Assembly (NCBI GenBank): GCA_003140315.1
Contig: PLJS01000268.1
Coordinates: forward strand, 21,549 to 59,399
Origin: Hyphomicrobiales bacterium
GTDB taxonomy: Bacteria > Pseudomonadota > Alphaproteobacteria > Rhizobiales > Xanthobacteraceae
Direction of reading: 5' to 3'
Length of the DNA stretch: 37,851 nucleotides
Numbering within the stretch: the first letter of the stretch is position 1; every line of letters starts with the position of its first letter. The notes below the pieces were generated by a model. That model had not been told where the DNA came from, did no database searches, and saw only the letters and a program-made list of their open reading frames with translations. Position numbers and translations under genes: made by a program. Positions 26,189 to 35,667 of this stretch are shown piece by piece.

Positions 26189-29062
26189 TTGCGTCTTTTG
26201 CGCGCCGTCCAGGCGGTTGCGATTCTGATCGGCGTCGGGTTCGGCGCCGATGCCGCGCGCGCCGTCGAGGCGATCAACGTCAAGGTCGACGCACCCGCGA
26301 TCGACCTGACGGACGCGGTCGAGCGGCCGAAATCCGAGACCGACCGCATCCAGGTGTCGACCGCGCCCGGCGCCGACGGCATCATACGCCGCATCGAGGT
26401 GCGCGGCCGCGAGGCCGGAAACCAGTGGGCGGTGTTCGCGCTCGCCAACGGCAGCGACGAGCAGATCGACCGGCTGATCGTCGTGCCGCATTACCGCATG
26501 GTCGATTCCGGGCTGTTCTGGCCGGACCTCGGCCTCTCGCGCATCGTCAACGTCACGCCGAGCTCGGGCGACCGCCCGGACCGCCAGGACTCGCCGAGCG
26601 CCGACATCTTCCGCATCACGCTCGATCCCGGCACGGTCATCACCTACGTGGTGGAGCTGCGCACCGACCGGCTGCCGCAGATCTATCTGTGGGAGCCCGA
26701 CTCCTACAAGGACAAGGTCAACTCGTTCACGCTCTACCACGGCATCGTCATCGGCATCGCCGGCCTGCTCGCGCTGTTCCTCACCATCCTGTTCGTCGTG
26801 AAGGGCTCGGTGATGTTTCCGGCCGCGGCCGCGCTCGGCTGGGCGGTGCTCGTCTACATCGGCACCGACTTCGGATTCTGGGGCAAGGTGTTCGACCTCG
26901 CCGCCGGCACCGAGCGCGTCTGGCGCGCCTCGGGCGAAGCGATCCTCGCGGCGACGCTGGTCGTATTTCTCTTTGCCTATCTCAATCTCAATCGCTGGCA
27001 CGTGCGCTACGCCCACATCACTGCCGGCTGGCTCGTCTTCCTCGGCGCGCTCGCGGCAGTCGCGGTGTTCAATCCGGCGATCGCGTCGGGCATCGCGCGC
27101 ATGTCGCTCGCGCTGGTCGCCCTCGGCGGGCTCGGTCTCGTGGTCTATCTGGCGGCGCACGGCTTCGACCGCGCCGTATTGTTGATCCCGACCTGGCTGC
27201 TGCTGGTCGCGTGGGTGTTCGCCGCGAGCCTCGCCGTGACCGGCATCGTCACCAACGACATCGTGGCGCCAGCCCTGCTCGGCGGCCTCGTGCTCATCGT
27301 TATGCTGATCGGCTTCACGGTGATGCAGCACGCCTTCGCGGGCGGGGCCGCTATCGCAATTGTGTCCGATATCGAGCGCCGCGCCCTCGCCCTGACCGGC
27401 GCCGGCGACATGATCTGGGACTGGGATGTCACCACGGATCGCATCTACACCAGCCCTGAGACGGAACATTTGCTCGGCCTCAAGCGCGGCGCGCTCGAAG
27501 GCCCTGCCGCGCGCTGGCTCGATGTGCTTCACCCGCTCGACCGCGACCGCTTCCGCGCTTCGCTCGATGGCGTTCTTGAGCAGCGCCGCGGCCGGCTGGT
27601 GCAAGATTTCCGCTTGCGCACCACCGACGGCAATTATCTTTGGCTTACACTCAAGGCGCGTCCCCTGGTCGGCTCCGACGGCGAAGTGGTGCGTCTCGTG
27701 GGCACACTCACCGACGTGACCGAATACAAGACCGCCGAGGAGCGGCTCCTGCACGACGCCGTGCACGACAATCTGACCGGGCTGCCCAATCGCCAGCTTT
27801 TCATCGACCGGCTGGAATCCGTGCTTGGGCTTGCCCGATCCGACGCGTCCATCCGCCCGACCGTGATCGTCATCGATCTCGACCGCTTCAAGCAGGTCAA
27901 CGACTCCGTCGGCATCGCGGTGGGCGATTCCATTCTGCTCACACTCGCGCGTAGGCTCGGGCGGCTGCTCAAGCCGCAGGACACGCTGGCCAGGATCACG
28001 GGCGATCAGTTTGCGCTGATCCTGCTTTCCGAAAAGGATCCCGCGCGCATCATCCAGTTCGCCGAGACGCTGCGCCGCACCTTGCGCGCACCGATCACGT
28101 TCAACGACCGCGAGATCTTTCTGACAGCCTCGATCGGATTTGCGCTCGGCGACGGTCAGCCGCAACGCACCGAGGAAGTACTCAAGGACGCCGAACTTGC
28201 CATGTACCACGCCAAGCGCATCGGCGGAGACAGCATCGAAGTCTTCAAGCCCGCGATGCGCGCGCGCAAGACCGACCGGCTCACACTTGAATCGGAATTG
28301 CGCCGCGCGTTGGAGCGCGAAGAGATCGTCATCCTTTATCAGCCGGTCATTCGGCTCGAGGACCGCTCGGTCGCCGGCTTCGAGGCCTTGGCGCGCTGGG
28401 ATCATCCCAAGATGGGCCGCATGTCACCCTCCGAATTCATCAACATCGCAGAGGAAACCGGGCTCATTATTGACCTCGGCCTGTTCGTGCTGGAACGCAC
28501 GGCGCGCCAGCTCAGCACCTGGCAGCGCACGGTGCGCTCGCGCGAGCCGATATTCGCTAGCGTCAACGTGTCGTCGCGCCAGTTGCTGCGGCACGATCTG
28601 ATCCACGATCTACGCACCGTTCTTTCACGCTCTGCGCTAGTGCGCGGTACTTTGAAGCTGGAACTCACCGAGTCGCTGGTGATGGAGAACCCCGAGCACG
28701 CTGCCCAGCTGCTCACCCGCATCCGCGAACTGGGCGCCGGGCTGTCGCTCGATGATTTCGGCACCGGCCATTCCTCGCTGGCTTACCTGCAGCGCTTCCC
28801 CTTCGACACCATCAAGATCGATCAGTCGTTCGTCCGCATGACGTCAAAGGGGACGCGGCCGGTGATCCTGCGTTCGATGATCTCGCTCGCGCACGATCTT
28901 GGTATGGAGGTGGTGGCGGAAGGGGCCGAGACCGATTCCGATGCGGTCGAGCTCTACCAGCTCGGCTGCGAATACGCGCAAGGGTTTGTCTTCGGCGAAC
29001 CGATGTCGGCCGATGCCGCGCGTGACATGCTGATGAGCAGTCAGCTCGAGCCGGCGCGCTAG
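26189..29062 (+). CDS. Membrane-bound PAS-GGDEF-EAL protein, probable c-di-GMP phosphodiesterase
   Basis: This 957-residue sensor has a signal peptide (residues about 1-25), a periplasmic beta-rich domain (about 30-180), seven or so transmembrane helices (about 185-385, resembling 7TMR-DISM receptors), a PAS/PAC domain (about 400-515), GGDEF (about 525-690) and EAL (about 705-950). The cyclase loop reads TGDQF (604-608) instead of GGDEF and the I-site reads KPQD, so cyclase activity is doubtful. EAL residues look intact: EAL at 732-734, LELTES, LDDFGTG, IKIDQ, VAEGAET and AQGFVFG. The start is TTG at 26189, 6 bp after GGGAGG. Its stop shares CTAG with the convergent zapA2 stop. Confidence 0.88.
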   Translation: MRLLRAVQAVAILIGVGFGADAARAVEAINVKVDAPAIDLTDAVERPKSETDRIQVSTAPGADGIIRRIEVRGREAGNQWAVFALANGSDEQIDRLIVVPHYRMVDSGLFWPDLGLSRIVNVTPSSGDRPDRQDSPSADIFRITLDPGTVITYVVELRTDRLPQIYLWEPDSYKDKVNSFTLYHGIVIGIAGLLALFLTILFVVKGSVMFPAAAALGWAVLVYIGTDFGFWGKVFDLAAGTERVWRASGEAILAATLVVFLFAYLNLNRWHVRYAHITAGWLVFLGALAAVAVFNPAIASGIARMSLALVALGGLGLVVYLAAHGFDRAVLLIPTWLLLVAWVFAASLAVTGIVTNDIVAPALLGGLVLIVMLIGFTVMQHAFAGGAAIAIVSDIERRALALTGAGDMIWDWDVTTDRIYTSPETEHLLGLKRGALEGPAARWLDVLHPLDRDRFRASLDGVLEQRRGRLVQDFRLRTTDGNYLWLTLKARPLVGSDGEVVRLVGTLTDVTEYKTAEERLLHDAVHDNLTGLPNRQLFIDRLESVLGLARSDASIRPTVIVIDLDRFKQVNDSVGIAVGDSILLTLARRLGRLLKPQDTLARITGDQFALILLSEKDPARIIQFAETLRRTLRAPITFNDREIFLTASIGFALGDGQPQRTEEVLKDAELAMYHAKRIGGDSIEVFKPAMRARKTDRLTLESELRRALEREEIVILYQPVIRLEDRSVAGFEALARWDHPKMGRMSPSEFINIAEETGLIIDLGLFVLERTARQLSTWQRTVRSREPIFASVNVSSRQLLRHDLIHDLRTVLSRSALVRGTLKLELTESLVMENPEHAAQLLTRIRELGAGLSLDDFGTGHSSLAYLQRFPFDTIKIDQSFVRMTSKGTRPVILRSMISLAHDLGMEVVAEGAETDSDAVELYQLGCEYAQGFVFGEPMSADAARDMLMSSQLEPAR

Positions 29063-29445
29063 CCCATCGCCACATTGTCTTCGGCGACAGTCTGGTTGAG
29101 CCGCCGCGCGATGCTCTCGATGCGTTCGGAAGCCGAATTGAACGCCGCGACAATGGCGGTATGCATGGCCTGTGAGCGATCGGCGGAAACCACGCGCGCG
29201 TCTTGCAACGCCGAAAGCTCGTCCTCCAAATGGCGCACGCGTTTGCCCATTTCAGCAAGATCGTCGGCGACCGTGATCGCGGCCATGACGATGAGACGCG
29301 CATCGCCGATCTGTCCGAACTTGCCGCGTAAATCGACAATACGGTCGTCAAGATTTTTGGCGAGCTTGACGAGGTGATTTTCCTGCCCGTCTTCGCAGGC
29401 CATGCGATACTGCCGGCCATTAATCGTGACGCTTACTTGTGCCAT
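29059..29445 (-). CDS. zapA: Cell division protein ZapA, copy 2
   Basis: This 128-residue ZapA has the same blocks as copy 1: [44 protein letters not shown]. It is clearly homologous but diverged, with a shorter tail. Two ZapA proteins in one genome could form mixed tetramers or be used under different conditions; that is inference. The start is the ATG at 29445, 19 bp after the DUF4164 stop, so the 4-bp overlap of copy 1 is not kept. Its stop overlaps the stop of the GGDEF-EAL gene. No 6S RNA follows. Confidence 0.92.
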   Translation of the reverse strand: MAQVSVTINGRQYRMACEDGQENHLVKLAKNLDDRIVDLRGKFGQIGDARLIVMAAITVADDLAEMGKRVRHLEDELSALQDARVVSADRSQAMHTAIVAAFNSASERIESIARRLNQTVAEDNVAMG

Positions 29446-29464
29446 GGCGTCCTCATCAGTTCCT

Positions 29465-29749
29465 TCACGGCTTTTGTTGCGCGTCGACCACCGCGCGGAC
29501 ATTGTCGATCGCCGAATCAAGCCGGCGGGCGATTTCGCGATTGGCGGTTTCCAGCTGGCGCGAACGGGCGGTCTCGGCATCCAGCGCGGAGGCGAGCCGC
29601 GAGCGGTCGCTGCCGAGGGCTTGGAATTGGTTGCTGAGCGCGGCACCGCTGCGGTCGGCCTCGACTCTGCGATCAAGGGAGGCGTCCAGCGCATCGAGCG
29701 CCAAGGCGAGACGACGGGTGGCCGCGTCGATCAGGCTCTGATCGGTCAT
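29465..29749 (-). CDS. DUF4164 family coiled-coil protein, copy 2
   Basis: This 94-residue homologue of the protein at 4719-4997 shares [19 protein letters not shown] at the start, then [17 protein letters not shown] and [13 protein letters not shown]. The chain is predicted to be one long coiled coil. The start chosen is the ATG at 29749, preceded by AGAGG; the frame is open to 29812 but that portion consists of a 20-bp tandem repeat. It is divergent from tkt copy 2 across 264 bp that hold conserved promoter-like blocks. Confidence 0.85.
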   Translation of the reverse strand: MTDQSLIDAATRRLALALDALDASLDRRVEADRSGAALSNQFQALGSDRSRLASALDAETARSRQLETANREIARRLDSAIDNVRAVVDAQQKP

Positions 29750-29750
29750 C

Positions 29751-29790
29751 GTTCGACCTCTTGCCCCCTTGTTCGACCTCTTTGCCCCTT
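29751..29790. repeat. 20-bp tandem repeat in the DUF4164-2 leader
   Basis: Two head-to-tail 20-bp units (29751-29770 and 29771-29790), beginning GTTCGACCTCTT, are nearly identical. Read leftward, each unit carries AGAGG, so the ribosome-binding site of DUF4164-2 has been duplicated; only the proximal one is at a working distance. Copy 1 of the locus has nothing similar. Confidence 0.75.
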
Positions 29791-29962
29791 GGCGCCAAAG
29801 CTGCGCCGTCAATCGCTTCCGTGCCGCAAAAAATCATTCGTGAGCAAGCAATTAGCGGAGGAACCTTACGTTCTGTGGCGGCTTTCAGTCAACGCTGCGA
29901 GTGCGGATGTCCCCTGCCTTTACGCGAGTGCCGAAAAGCCGGCCGCGCCGGGCTTGCGTCAC

Positions 29963-29990
29963 ATTGACTCCAAGGTCTTACGTGCTATCC
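29963..29990 (+). promoter_or_regulatory. Predicted sigma70-type promoter of tkt copy 2
   Basis: TTGAC at 29964-29968 and CTATCC at 29985-29990 have the same 16-nt spacing as in the copy 1 promoter at 8070-8096. Matches within and around it include CATTGACTC, AAGG and GTGCTATCCC. The start codon of tkt2 is 24 bp downstream of the -10, leaving a short leader. Confidence 0.65.
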
Positions 29991-30013
29991 CAGCCCGTTC
30001 ACACAGGCGTCCA

Positions 30014-32077
30014 ATGATCGCCAAAGCCTCGCAGACGACCGCTGCCGTCGCGCCTTCGCCGCGTCAGGGCGAACGGAGTCCCGCAATGCGCGCCGAGCAT
30101 GACCGTCTGGCCAACGCCATCCGCGCGCTCGCCATGGATGCGGTCGAGCAGGCGAAATCCGGCCACCCCGGCCTGCCCATGGGTGCAGCCGACATCGCGA
30201 CCGTCCTGTTCACGCGGTTCTTGAAATTCGACCCGGCCCATCCGGCCTGGCCCGATCGCGACCGCTTTGTGCTCTCGGCAGGCCACGGCTCGATGCTGGT
30301 CTACGCGGCGCTGCATCTATTGGGCTACCCGGCGATGACGATCGAGCAGATCAAGCGCTTTCGTCAGCTCGGCTCGATCACCGCCGGCCATCCCGAGCAC
30401 GGGCACACGCCGGGCATTGAAACAACCACCGGGCCGCTCGGCCAGGGGCTTGGCAACGCGGTAGGCATGGCGATCGCGGAGCGGCATCTGGCCGCGGTGT
30501 TCGGCAAGGATATCGTCGATCATCATACGTATGTGCTGGTGTCCGACGGTGATCTGATGGAAGGCATCAGCCAGGAGTCGATCGCGCTTGCGGGGCACCT
30601 GCGGCTGAACAAGCTGATCGTGCTGTTCGACGACAACGGCATCTCCATCGACGGGCCGCTGTCGCTTTCCGACTCGGTCGACCAGGTCAAACGCTTCGAG
30701 GCTGCCGGTTGGATCGCGACACGCATCGACGGTCACGATCCCAATGCGATTGCGGCTGCGATCGAGACGGCGAAGACGTTCGACCGGCCGACGCTGATTG
30801 CTTGCCGCACGACAATCGGTTTCGGCGCGCCGAGCAAGGCCGGCAGCGAAAAGGCTCATGGCTCGCCGCTCGGTGCCGACGAGATCGCGGCTGCGCGCGC
30901 AGCGCTCGGATGGAACGAACCGCCGTTCCAAATTCCCGCCGATGTGCTGGCGCAATGGCGCGCCGCCGGCCAACGCTCGATCGCGGCACGCAAGGATTGG
31001 GACAACAGGCTCGCCGCGCTCCCGGCTGAGCAGCGCGCCGAATTCTCGCGGCGCATTCGCGGCGATCTGCCGCGGGAAAAACTCACGGGCGCCATACGCG
31101 CCGCCAAGGAAAAGCTTGCCGCCGCGCCCAAGGATGTTGCGACGCGTTCGGCCTCGGAAGCCGCGCTTGAAATGATCACGCCCGCGCTGCCGGAGATGAT
31201 CGGCGGCTCGGCTGACCTCACCGGCTCGAACAACACCAAGACCAAGAGCACGACGGTGCTGTCGGCGAAGGATTACGCCGGCCGCTTCATCCATTTCGGC
31301 GTGCGCGAGCACGGGATGGCTGCGGCCATGAACGGCATGGCGCTGCACGGCGGGATCATTCCCTACTCGGGCACGTTCCTGGTGTTCTCGGATTATTGCC
31401 GGCCTTCGATCCGGCTCGCGGCGCTCATGGGGCAGCGCGTCATCCACGTGATGACGCATGACTCGATTGGGCTGGGCGAAGACGGGCCGACGCATCAGCC
31501 GGTGGAGCATCTGGCAAGCTTGCGCGCGATGCCGAACCTGCGCGTGTTCCGCCCGTGCGATGCGGTGGAGACAATCGAGTGCTGGGAGATCGCGCTCGAT
31601 TCCAAGACCGGCCCGAGCGTGCTCGCGCTTACGCGGCAGAACCTGCCGCAGCTGCGGCTCGGCCACGACGAGCGCAACCGCTGCGCCGCCGGGGCCTATG
31701 AGATCGTTCCGGCCGAGACCCCGGTGGCGGCGGTTTCGCTGTTTGCTTCGGGCTCGGAAGTTTCCATCGCGGTCGAAGCCCGGAAATTCTTGCGGCAAAA
31801 GGGCGTGTCCGCGCGGGTCGTGTCGGTGCCCTGCTTCGAGCTGTTCCTGGCGGCGCCGGAAGCCGAGCGGCTCGCCGTCATCGGAGAAGCGCGGGTCAAG
31901 GTCGCGGTCGAGGCCGGCGTGCGCCAGGGCTGGGATGCGATCATCGGCACCGAGAGCGCGTTCGTGGGCATGAGCGGTTTCGGCGCCAGCGCACCATATA
32001 AGGACCTGTACAAGCATTTCGGCATTACCCCGGAGGCGGTTGCCGAGGCGGCGCTGCGCCGGTTGGGCAAAGCTTAA
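30014..32077 (+). CDS. tkt: Transketolase, copy 2
   Basis: This second transketolase has 687 residues from the ATG at 30014. It keeps the ThDP and substrate motifs of copy 1 ([26 protein letters not shown] with the FDDNGISID loop, [17 protein letters not shown]) and the same length through the catalytic part. The N-terminal 25 residues differ from copy 1. An alternative start is the ATG at 30086; far-upstream in-frame starts overlap DUF4164-2 and the promoter and are rejected. It heads tkt2-gap2-pgk2-fba2, with gap2 14 bp downstream, much tighter than in copy 1. Confidence 0.94.
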   Translation: MIAKASQTTAAVAPSPRQGERSPAMRAEHDRLANAIRALAMDAVEQAKSGHPGLPMGAADIATVLFTRFLKFDPAHPAWPDRDRFVLSAGHGSMLVYAALHLLGYPAMTIEQIKRFRQLGSITAGHPEHGHTPGIETTTGPLGQGLGNAVGMAIAERHLAAVFGKDIVDHHTYVLVSDGDLMEGISQESIALAGHLRLNKLIVLFDDNGISIDGPLSLSDSVDQVKRFEAAGWIATRIDGHDPNAIAAAIETAKTFDRPTLIACRTTIGFGAPSKAGSEKAHGSPLGADEIAAARAALGWNEPPFQIPADVLAQWRAAGQRSIAARKDWDNRLAALPAEQRAEFSRRIRGDLPREKLTGAIRAAKEKLAAAPKDVATRSASEAALEMITPALPEMIGGSADLTGSNNTKTKSTTVLSAKDYAGRFIHFGVREHGMAAAMNGMALHGGIIPYSGTFLVFSDYCRPSIRLAALMGQRVIHVMTHDSIGLGEDGPTHQPVEHLASLRAMPNLRVFRPCDAVETIECWEIALDSKTGPSVLALTRQNLPQLRLGHDERNRCAAGAYEIVPAETPVAAVSLFASGSEVSIAVEARKFLRQKGVSARVVSVPCFELFLAAPEAERLAVIGEARVKVAVEAGVRQGWDAIIGTESAFVGMSGFGASAPYKDLYKHFGITPEAVAEAALRRLGKA

Positions 32078-32091
32078 AAAGGAGTCGCGGG

Positions 32092-33099
32092 ATGACCGTT
32101 CGAGTTGCCATCAACGGCTTCGGCCGCATCGGCCGCAACGTGCTGCGCGCGATCGCGGAAGCCGGCCGCAAGGATATCGAGGTGGTCGGCATCAACGATC
32201 TGGGCCCGGTCGAGACCAACGCGCATCTGCTGCGCTTCGATTCGGTACACGGCCGGTTTCCTGGCGAAGTCACGGTGAAGGGCGACACCATCAGCGTCGG
32301 CAATGGTGCGATCAAGGTGACGGCGCACAAAGACCCTTCGCAGTTGCCGTGGAAGGAGCTGGGCGTCGACATCGCGCTCGAGTGCACCGGCATTTTCACG
32401 TCCAAGGAAAAAGCGTCGATGCACCTGACCGCCGGCGCCAAGCGCGTGCTCATCTCCGCGCCGGCGGACGGCGTCGATCTCACCGTGGTCTATGGCGTAA
32501 ATCACGACAAGCTGACGCGGGATCACAAAGTCATCTCGAACGCCTCGTGCACGACCAATTGCCTCGCGCCGGTCGCCAAGGTTCTCAACGACGCGATCGG
32601 CATCGACAAAGGCTTTATGACGACCATTCATTCGTACACCGGCGACCAGCCCACGCTGGACACGGTGCACAAGGATCTCTATCGCGCGCGCGCGGCGGCG
32701 CTGAACATGATCCCGACCTCGACGGGAGCGGCCAAGGCGGTCGGCCTGGTTCTGCCGGAGCTTGCCGGCAAGCTCGACGGCGTTGCGATCCGCGTGCCGA
32801 CGCCGAATGTTTCAGTTGTCGACTTCAAGTTCGTCGCCAAGCGTGCAACGACCAAGGACGAGATCAACGGTGCGATCAAGCGCGCGGCCGAGCAGCAGCT
32901 CAAAGGCATCCTCGGCTACACTGACGCGCCCAACGTCTCGATGGACTTCAATCACGATCCGCGCTCGTCCATCTTCCACATGGATCAGACCAAGGTGATG
33001 GACGGCACGTTCGTGCGCGTGATGTCGTGGTACGACAACGAATGGGGCTTCTCCAACCGCATGGCGGATACCGCGGTGGCGATGGGCAAGCTGATTTGA
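32092..33099 (+). CDS. gap: Glyceraldehyde-3-phosphate dehydrogenase (type I), copy 2
   Basis: The 335 residues align without gaps to copy 1. The same catalytic elements are present: [14 protein letters not shown] with the NAD-type aspartate D36, C153 in SCTTNC, H180 in [10 protein letters not shown], and [12 protein letters not shown] at the C-terminus. Substitutions are mostly conservative and spread along the chain, as expected of two functional enzymes separated for a long time. A strong ribosome-binding site (AAAGGAG) precedes the start. A palindromic repeat of a different family (B) separates it from pgk2. Confidence 0.95.
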   Translation: MTVRVAINGFGRIGRNVLRAIAEAGRKDIEVVGINDLGPVETNAHLLRFDSVHGRFPGEVTVKGDTISVGNGAIKVTAHKDPSQLPWKELGVDIALECTGIFTSKEKASMHLTAGAKRVLISAPADGVDLTVVYGVNHDKLTRDHKVISNASCTTNCLAPVAKVLNDAIGIDKGFMTTIHSYTGDQPTLDTVHKDLYRARAAALNMIPTSTGAAKAVGLVLPELAGKLDGVAIRVPTPNVSVVDFKFVAKRATTKDEINGAIKRAAEQQLKGILGYTDAPNVSMDFNHDPRSSIFHMDQTKVMDGTFVRVMSWYDNEWGFSNRMADTAVAMGKLI

Positions 33100-33105
33100 A
33101 CGGAC

Positions 33106-33209
33106 CTCGTCCTTCGAGACGCGCCCTGCGGGCGCTCCTCAGGACGAGGAACAGAGCCTAAGCCCTCATCCTGAGGAGCCGAGCGCAGCGAGGCGTCTCG
33201 AAGGATGAG
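33106..33209. repeat. Dispersed palindromic repeat, family B
   Basis: A nested palindrome: left half CTCGTCCTTCGAGACGC...GCTCCTCAGGACGAG and right half CTCATCCTGAGGAGC...GCGTCTCGAAGGATGAG. Each half folds on itself, and the outer arms also pair across the whole element. This type is abundant in Bradyrhizobium-like genomes. It occupies the gap2-pgk2 spacer and ends 19 bp before the pgk2 start. Confidence 0.88.
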
Positions 33210-33227
33210 TGCGACAAACAAGTGCCT

Positions 33228-34421
33228 ATGTCCAATTTCCGCACTCTCGATCAGGCCGACGTCAAGAATAAGCGCGTGCTGCTGCGCGTGGACCTCAACG
33301 TGCCGATGGAGAACGGCAAAGTCTCCGATGCAACGCGCATCGCGCGCGCCATGCCCACGATCTTCGAGATCGCCGACAAGGGCGGCAAGGTGATCCTGCT
33401 TTCGCATCTCGGCCGGCCGAAGGGACCCGACGCGAAAGACTCGCTCAAAACCATCGCCGCGGAAGTGGCCAGAGTCATCGGACGAAAGGTTAGCTTTGTC
33501 GAAGACTGCATTGGCGCCAAAGCCGAAGCCGCGATCGCCGCGATGAAGCCGGGCGATATCGTTTGCCTTGAAAACACGCGCTTCCACAAAGGCGAAGAGA
33601 AGAACGATCCGGGATTCATCGCAGCACTCGCAAAGCTCGGCGATCTTTGGGTGAACGATGCCTTTTCCGTCTCGCACCGCGCGCATGTCTCTACCGAAGG
33701 CTTGGGCCATGCCTTGCCGGCCTATGCGGGCCGCGCCATGCAGGCGGAGCTCGATGCGCTTTCGGCAGCGCTGGAAGCGCCGCAGCGCCCGGTCGCAGCC
33801 GTTGTGGGCGGCGCAAAAGTCTCCACCAAACTTGAGCTGCTCGGCAATCTCGTCGCCAAGGTGAACACGTTGATCATCGGCGGCGGCATGGCGAATACTT
33901 TCTTGGCCGCGCAAGGAAAACCGGTCGGCAAATCGCTGTGCGAGCACGATCTGGCCGCCACCGCGCGCGACATTCTGGCAAAAGCCAAGGCGAAAGGCTG
34001 CGAAATCGTGCTGCCGGTCGATGCGACGGTGGCCAAGAAATTCGAGGCGAACGCCCCTTCGCGCGCCGTCGCAATCGACAGCGTGGGCTCCGACGACATG
34101 ATCCTGGACATCGGGCCGCGCAGCATCGAACATGTGATTTCGGTACTGGCGCGGGTGAAAACGCTGGTGTGGAACGGGCCGTTTGGCGCCTTTGAACTGG
34201 AGCCGTTCGATATCGGTACTATCGAAGTGGCGGAAGCCGCGGCAGAGTTGACGGAAGCGCACAAGCTCGTCTCGGTCGCGGGCGGCGGCGACACGGTGGC
34301 CGCGCTTAACGCCGCGGGCGTCGTAGACCGGTTCACGTATGTTTCCACCGCCGGGGGCGCATTCCTGGAATGGATGGAAGGCAAGGCCTTGCCCGGGGTC
34401 GAGGTGTTGAGGATAAAATGA
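33228..34421 (+). CDS. pgk: Phosphoglycerate kinase, copy 2
   Basis: The 397 residues contain the PGK signature [43 protein letters not shown] and [13 protein letters not shown]. It is visibly more diverged from copy 1 than gap is. The start chosen is the ATG at 33228 (MSNFRTLDQ), which aligns with copy 1; a GTG at 33222 would add two residues. No strong ribosome-binding site is visible because the spacer is mostly the family B repeat, so translation may rely on coupling or on the folded repeat. fba2 follows 55 bp downstream. Confidence 0.94.
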   Translation: MSNFRTLDQADVKNKRVLLRVDLNVPMENGKVSDATRIARAMPTIFEIADKGGKVILLSHLGRPKGPDAKDSLKTIAAEVARVIGRKVSFVEDCIGAKAEAAIAAMKPGDIVCLENTRFHKGEEKNDPGFIAALAKLGDLWVNDAFSVSHRAHVSTEGLGHALPAYAGRAMQAELDALSAALEAPQRPVAAVVGGAKVSTKLELLGNLVAKVNTLIIGGGMANTFLAAQGKPVGKSLCEHDLAATARDILAKAKAKGCEIVLPVDATVAKKFEANAPSRAVAIDSVGSDDMILDIGPRSIEHVISVLARVKTLVWNGPFGAFELEPFDIGTIEVAEAAAELTEAHKLVSVAGGGDTVAALNAAGVVDRFTYVSTAGGAFLEWMEGKALPGVEVLRIK

Positions 34422-34432
34422 CCCCGAACTCC

Positions 34433-34452
34433 CTCCCCCGTTTGCGGGGGAG
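34433..34452. terminator. Hairpin in the pgk2-fba2 spacer
   Basis: CTCCCCCG / CGGGGGAG with a 4-nt loop, followed by an A-rich stretch rather than Ts. It resembles the hairpin at 1754-1780. In this position it probably modulates mRNA processing or stability between pgk2 and fba2 rather than ending transcription. Confidence 0.5.
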
Positions 34453-34476
34453 ACAAAAAATAGAACGGAGAGTGCG

Positions 34477-35532
34477 ATGAACCTCGCAGAGCTGAACAAG
34501 GTGGCCGAAGCCATGGTCGCACCCGGCAAGGGAATTCTCGCTGCCGACGAATCGAGCGGTACGATCAAGAAACGGTTCGACGCCATCGGTGTGGAATCGA
34601 CCGACGAAAGTCGCCGCGACTATCGCGAAATGCTATTCCGCGCGAGCGAAGGGATGAAGAATATCTCGGGCGTGATCCTGTACGACGAGACCATCTGGCA
34701 AAAAGCCAAAGACGGCACGCCGCTGGTTGAGATCATCAAGAAGGCCGGATCGCTTCCCGGCATCAAGGTGGACGAGGGGACGAAACCGCTGCCGGGCTGT
34801 CCGGGGGAGCTGGTCACCATCGGGCTCGACAAGCTCGCCGACCGGCTGCCGAAATATTACGAGCAGGGCGCGCGCTTCGCCAAATGGCGCGGTGTGATCG
34901 ACATCGGTCCGCATGGCCTGCCGAGCTACACGTGCATCAAAGCAAATGCCCACGCGCTCGCGCGCTACGCAGCGCTTTGCCAGGTGGCGCAAATCGTGCC
35001 GATCGTCGAGCCCGAAGTGCTGATGGACGGCGAACATTCGAAACACTCGCTCGTGCGCAGCTTCGAAGTGCACGAGTGGACGCTCAAGCATGTCTTCGAA
35101 GAACTTTCGAACGCCGACGTCCGATTCGAAGAGATGGTGCTCAAGCCGAGCATGGTGATCCCCGGCCAGAAATCGGGCCAGAAGGCCGGCGCACGTGAGA
35201 TCGCCGACGCGACGGTCACGGTACTGATGCGTTGGGTTCCGGCGGCCGTGGCGGGGATCGCGTTTCTTTCGGGCGGTCAGGGCAACGAGGAAGCGACCCT
35301 CAACCTCAACGAGATTAATCGCGTCGCGCGCGAGCGCAAGGCACCCTGGCCGCTGACCTTCTCGTACGGCCGTGCGCTCCAGCAACCGGCGATCGGTGCT
35401 TGGCGGGGCGACGACGCGAACGTCAAGGCGGCGCAAGCGGCACTGGCCCAACGCGCCAAGATGAACGGTTTGGCGGCCCTCGGCGAGTACTCACCGGAGC
35501 TCGAAAAGCAGCCCGCCCTCGTCAGAGCGTAA
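34477..35532 (+). CDS. fba: Class I fructose-bisphosphate aldolase, copy 2
   Basis: This 351-residue class I aldolase keeps GILAADESSGTIKKRF, ILYDETIWQK, KVDEGTKPLP, PIVEPEVLMDGEH, the Schiff-base region MVLKPSMVIPG and FLSGGQ. The N-terminal half is close to copy 1 (about 84% by hand count). The part after residue about 178 drops to roughly half identical and carries insertions: extra residues after MDGEH, a Lys/Gly/Gln-rich loop after VIPG, and RVARERKAPW. A CGGAGAG ribosome-binding site precedes the ATG. It ends the copy 2 operon and is followed by a rho-independent terminator. Confidence 0.93.
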   Translation: MNLAELNKVAEAMVAPGKGILAADESSGTIKKRFDAIGVESTDESRRDYREMLFRASEGMKNISGVILYDETIWQKAKDGTPLVEIIKKAGSLPGIKVDEGTKPLPGCPGELVTIGLDKLADRLPKYYEQGARFAKWRGVIDIGPHGLPSYTCIKANAHALARYAALCQVAQIVPIVEPEVLMDGEHSKHSLVRSFEVHEWTLKHVFEELSNADVRFEEMVLKPSMVIPGQKSGQKAGAREIADATVTVLMRWVPAAVAGIAFLSGGQGNEEATLNLNEINRVARERKAPWPLTFSYGRALQQPAIGAWRGDDANVKAAQAALAQRAKMNGLAALGEYSPELEKQPALVRA

Positions 35533-35537
35533 CCAAC

Positions 35538-35571
35538 GGCCCCAAAGGCTGGGGGTGATTGGGCCTTTTTT
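35538..35571 (+). terminator. Rho-independent terminator after fba2
   Basis: GGCCC (35538-35542) pairs with GGGCC (35561-35565) around a loop that can itself pair (CCCC with GGGG), followed directly by six Ts. It lies 6 bp after the fba2 stop and marks the end of the copy 2 operon. Confidence 0.82.
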
Positions 35572-35667
35572 CCTGGGTCGCGGGCGCGACTTCTTCGGCG
35601 GTTTCACCGAATATAGAGGTTAGCCGGTTGTCTCGGCCGGTCACCCTGCCGCGCTCTGCTCCCCTCA

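Noticed and set aside
26129-28405. Leftward open frame of 758 codons opposite the GGDEF-EAL gene
   Set aside because: Composition is that of an antisense shadow in high-GC DNA, and the other strand encodes an intact multidomain protein.
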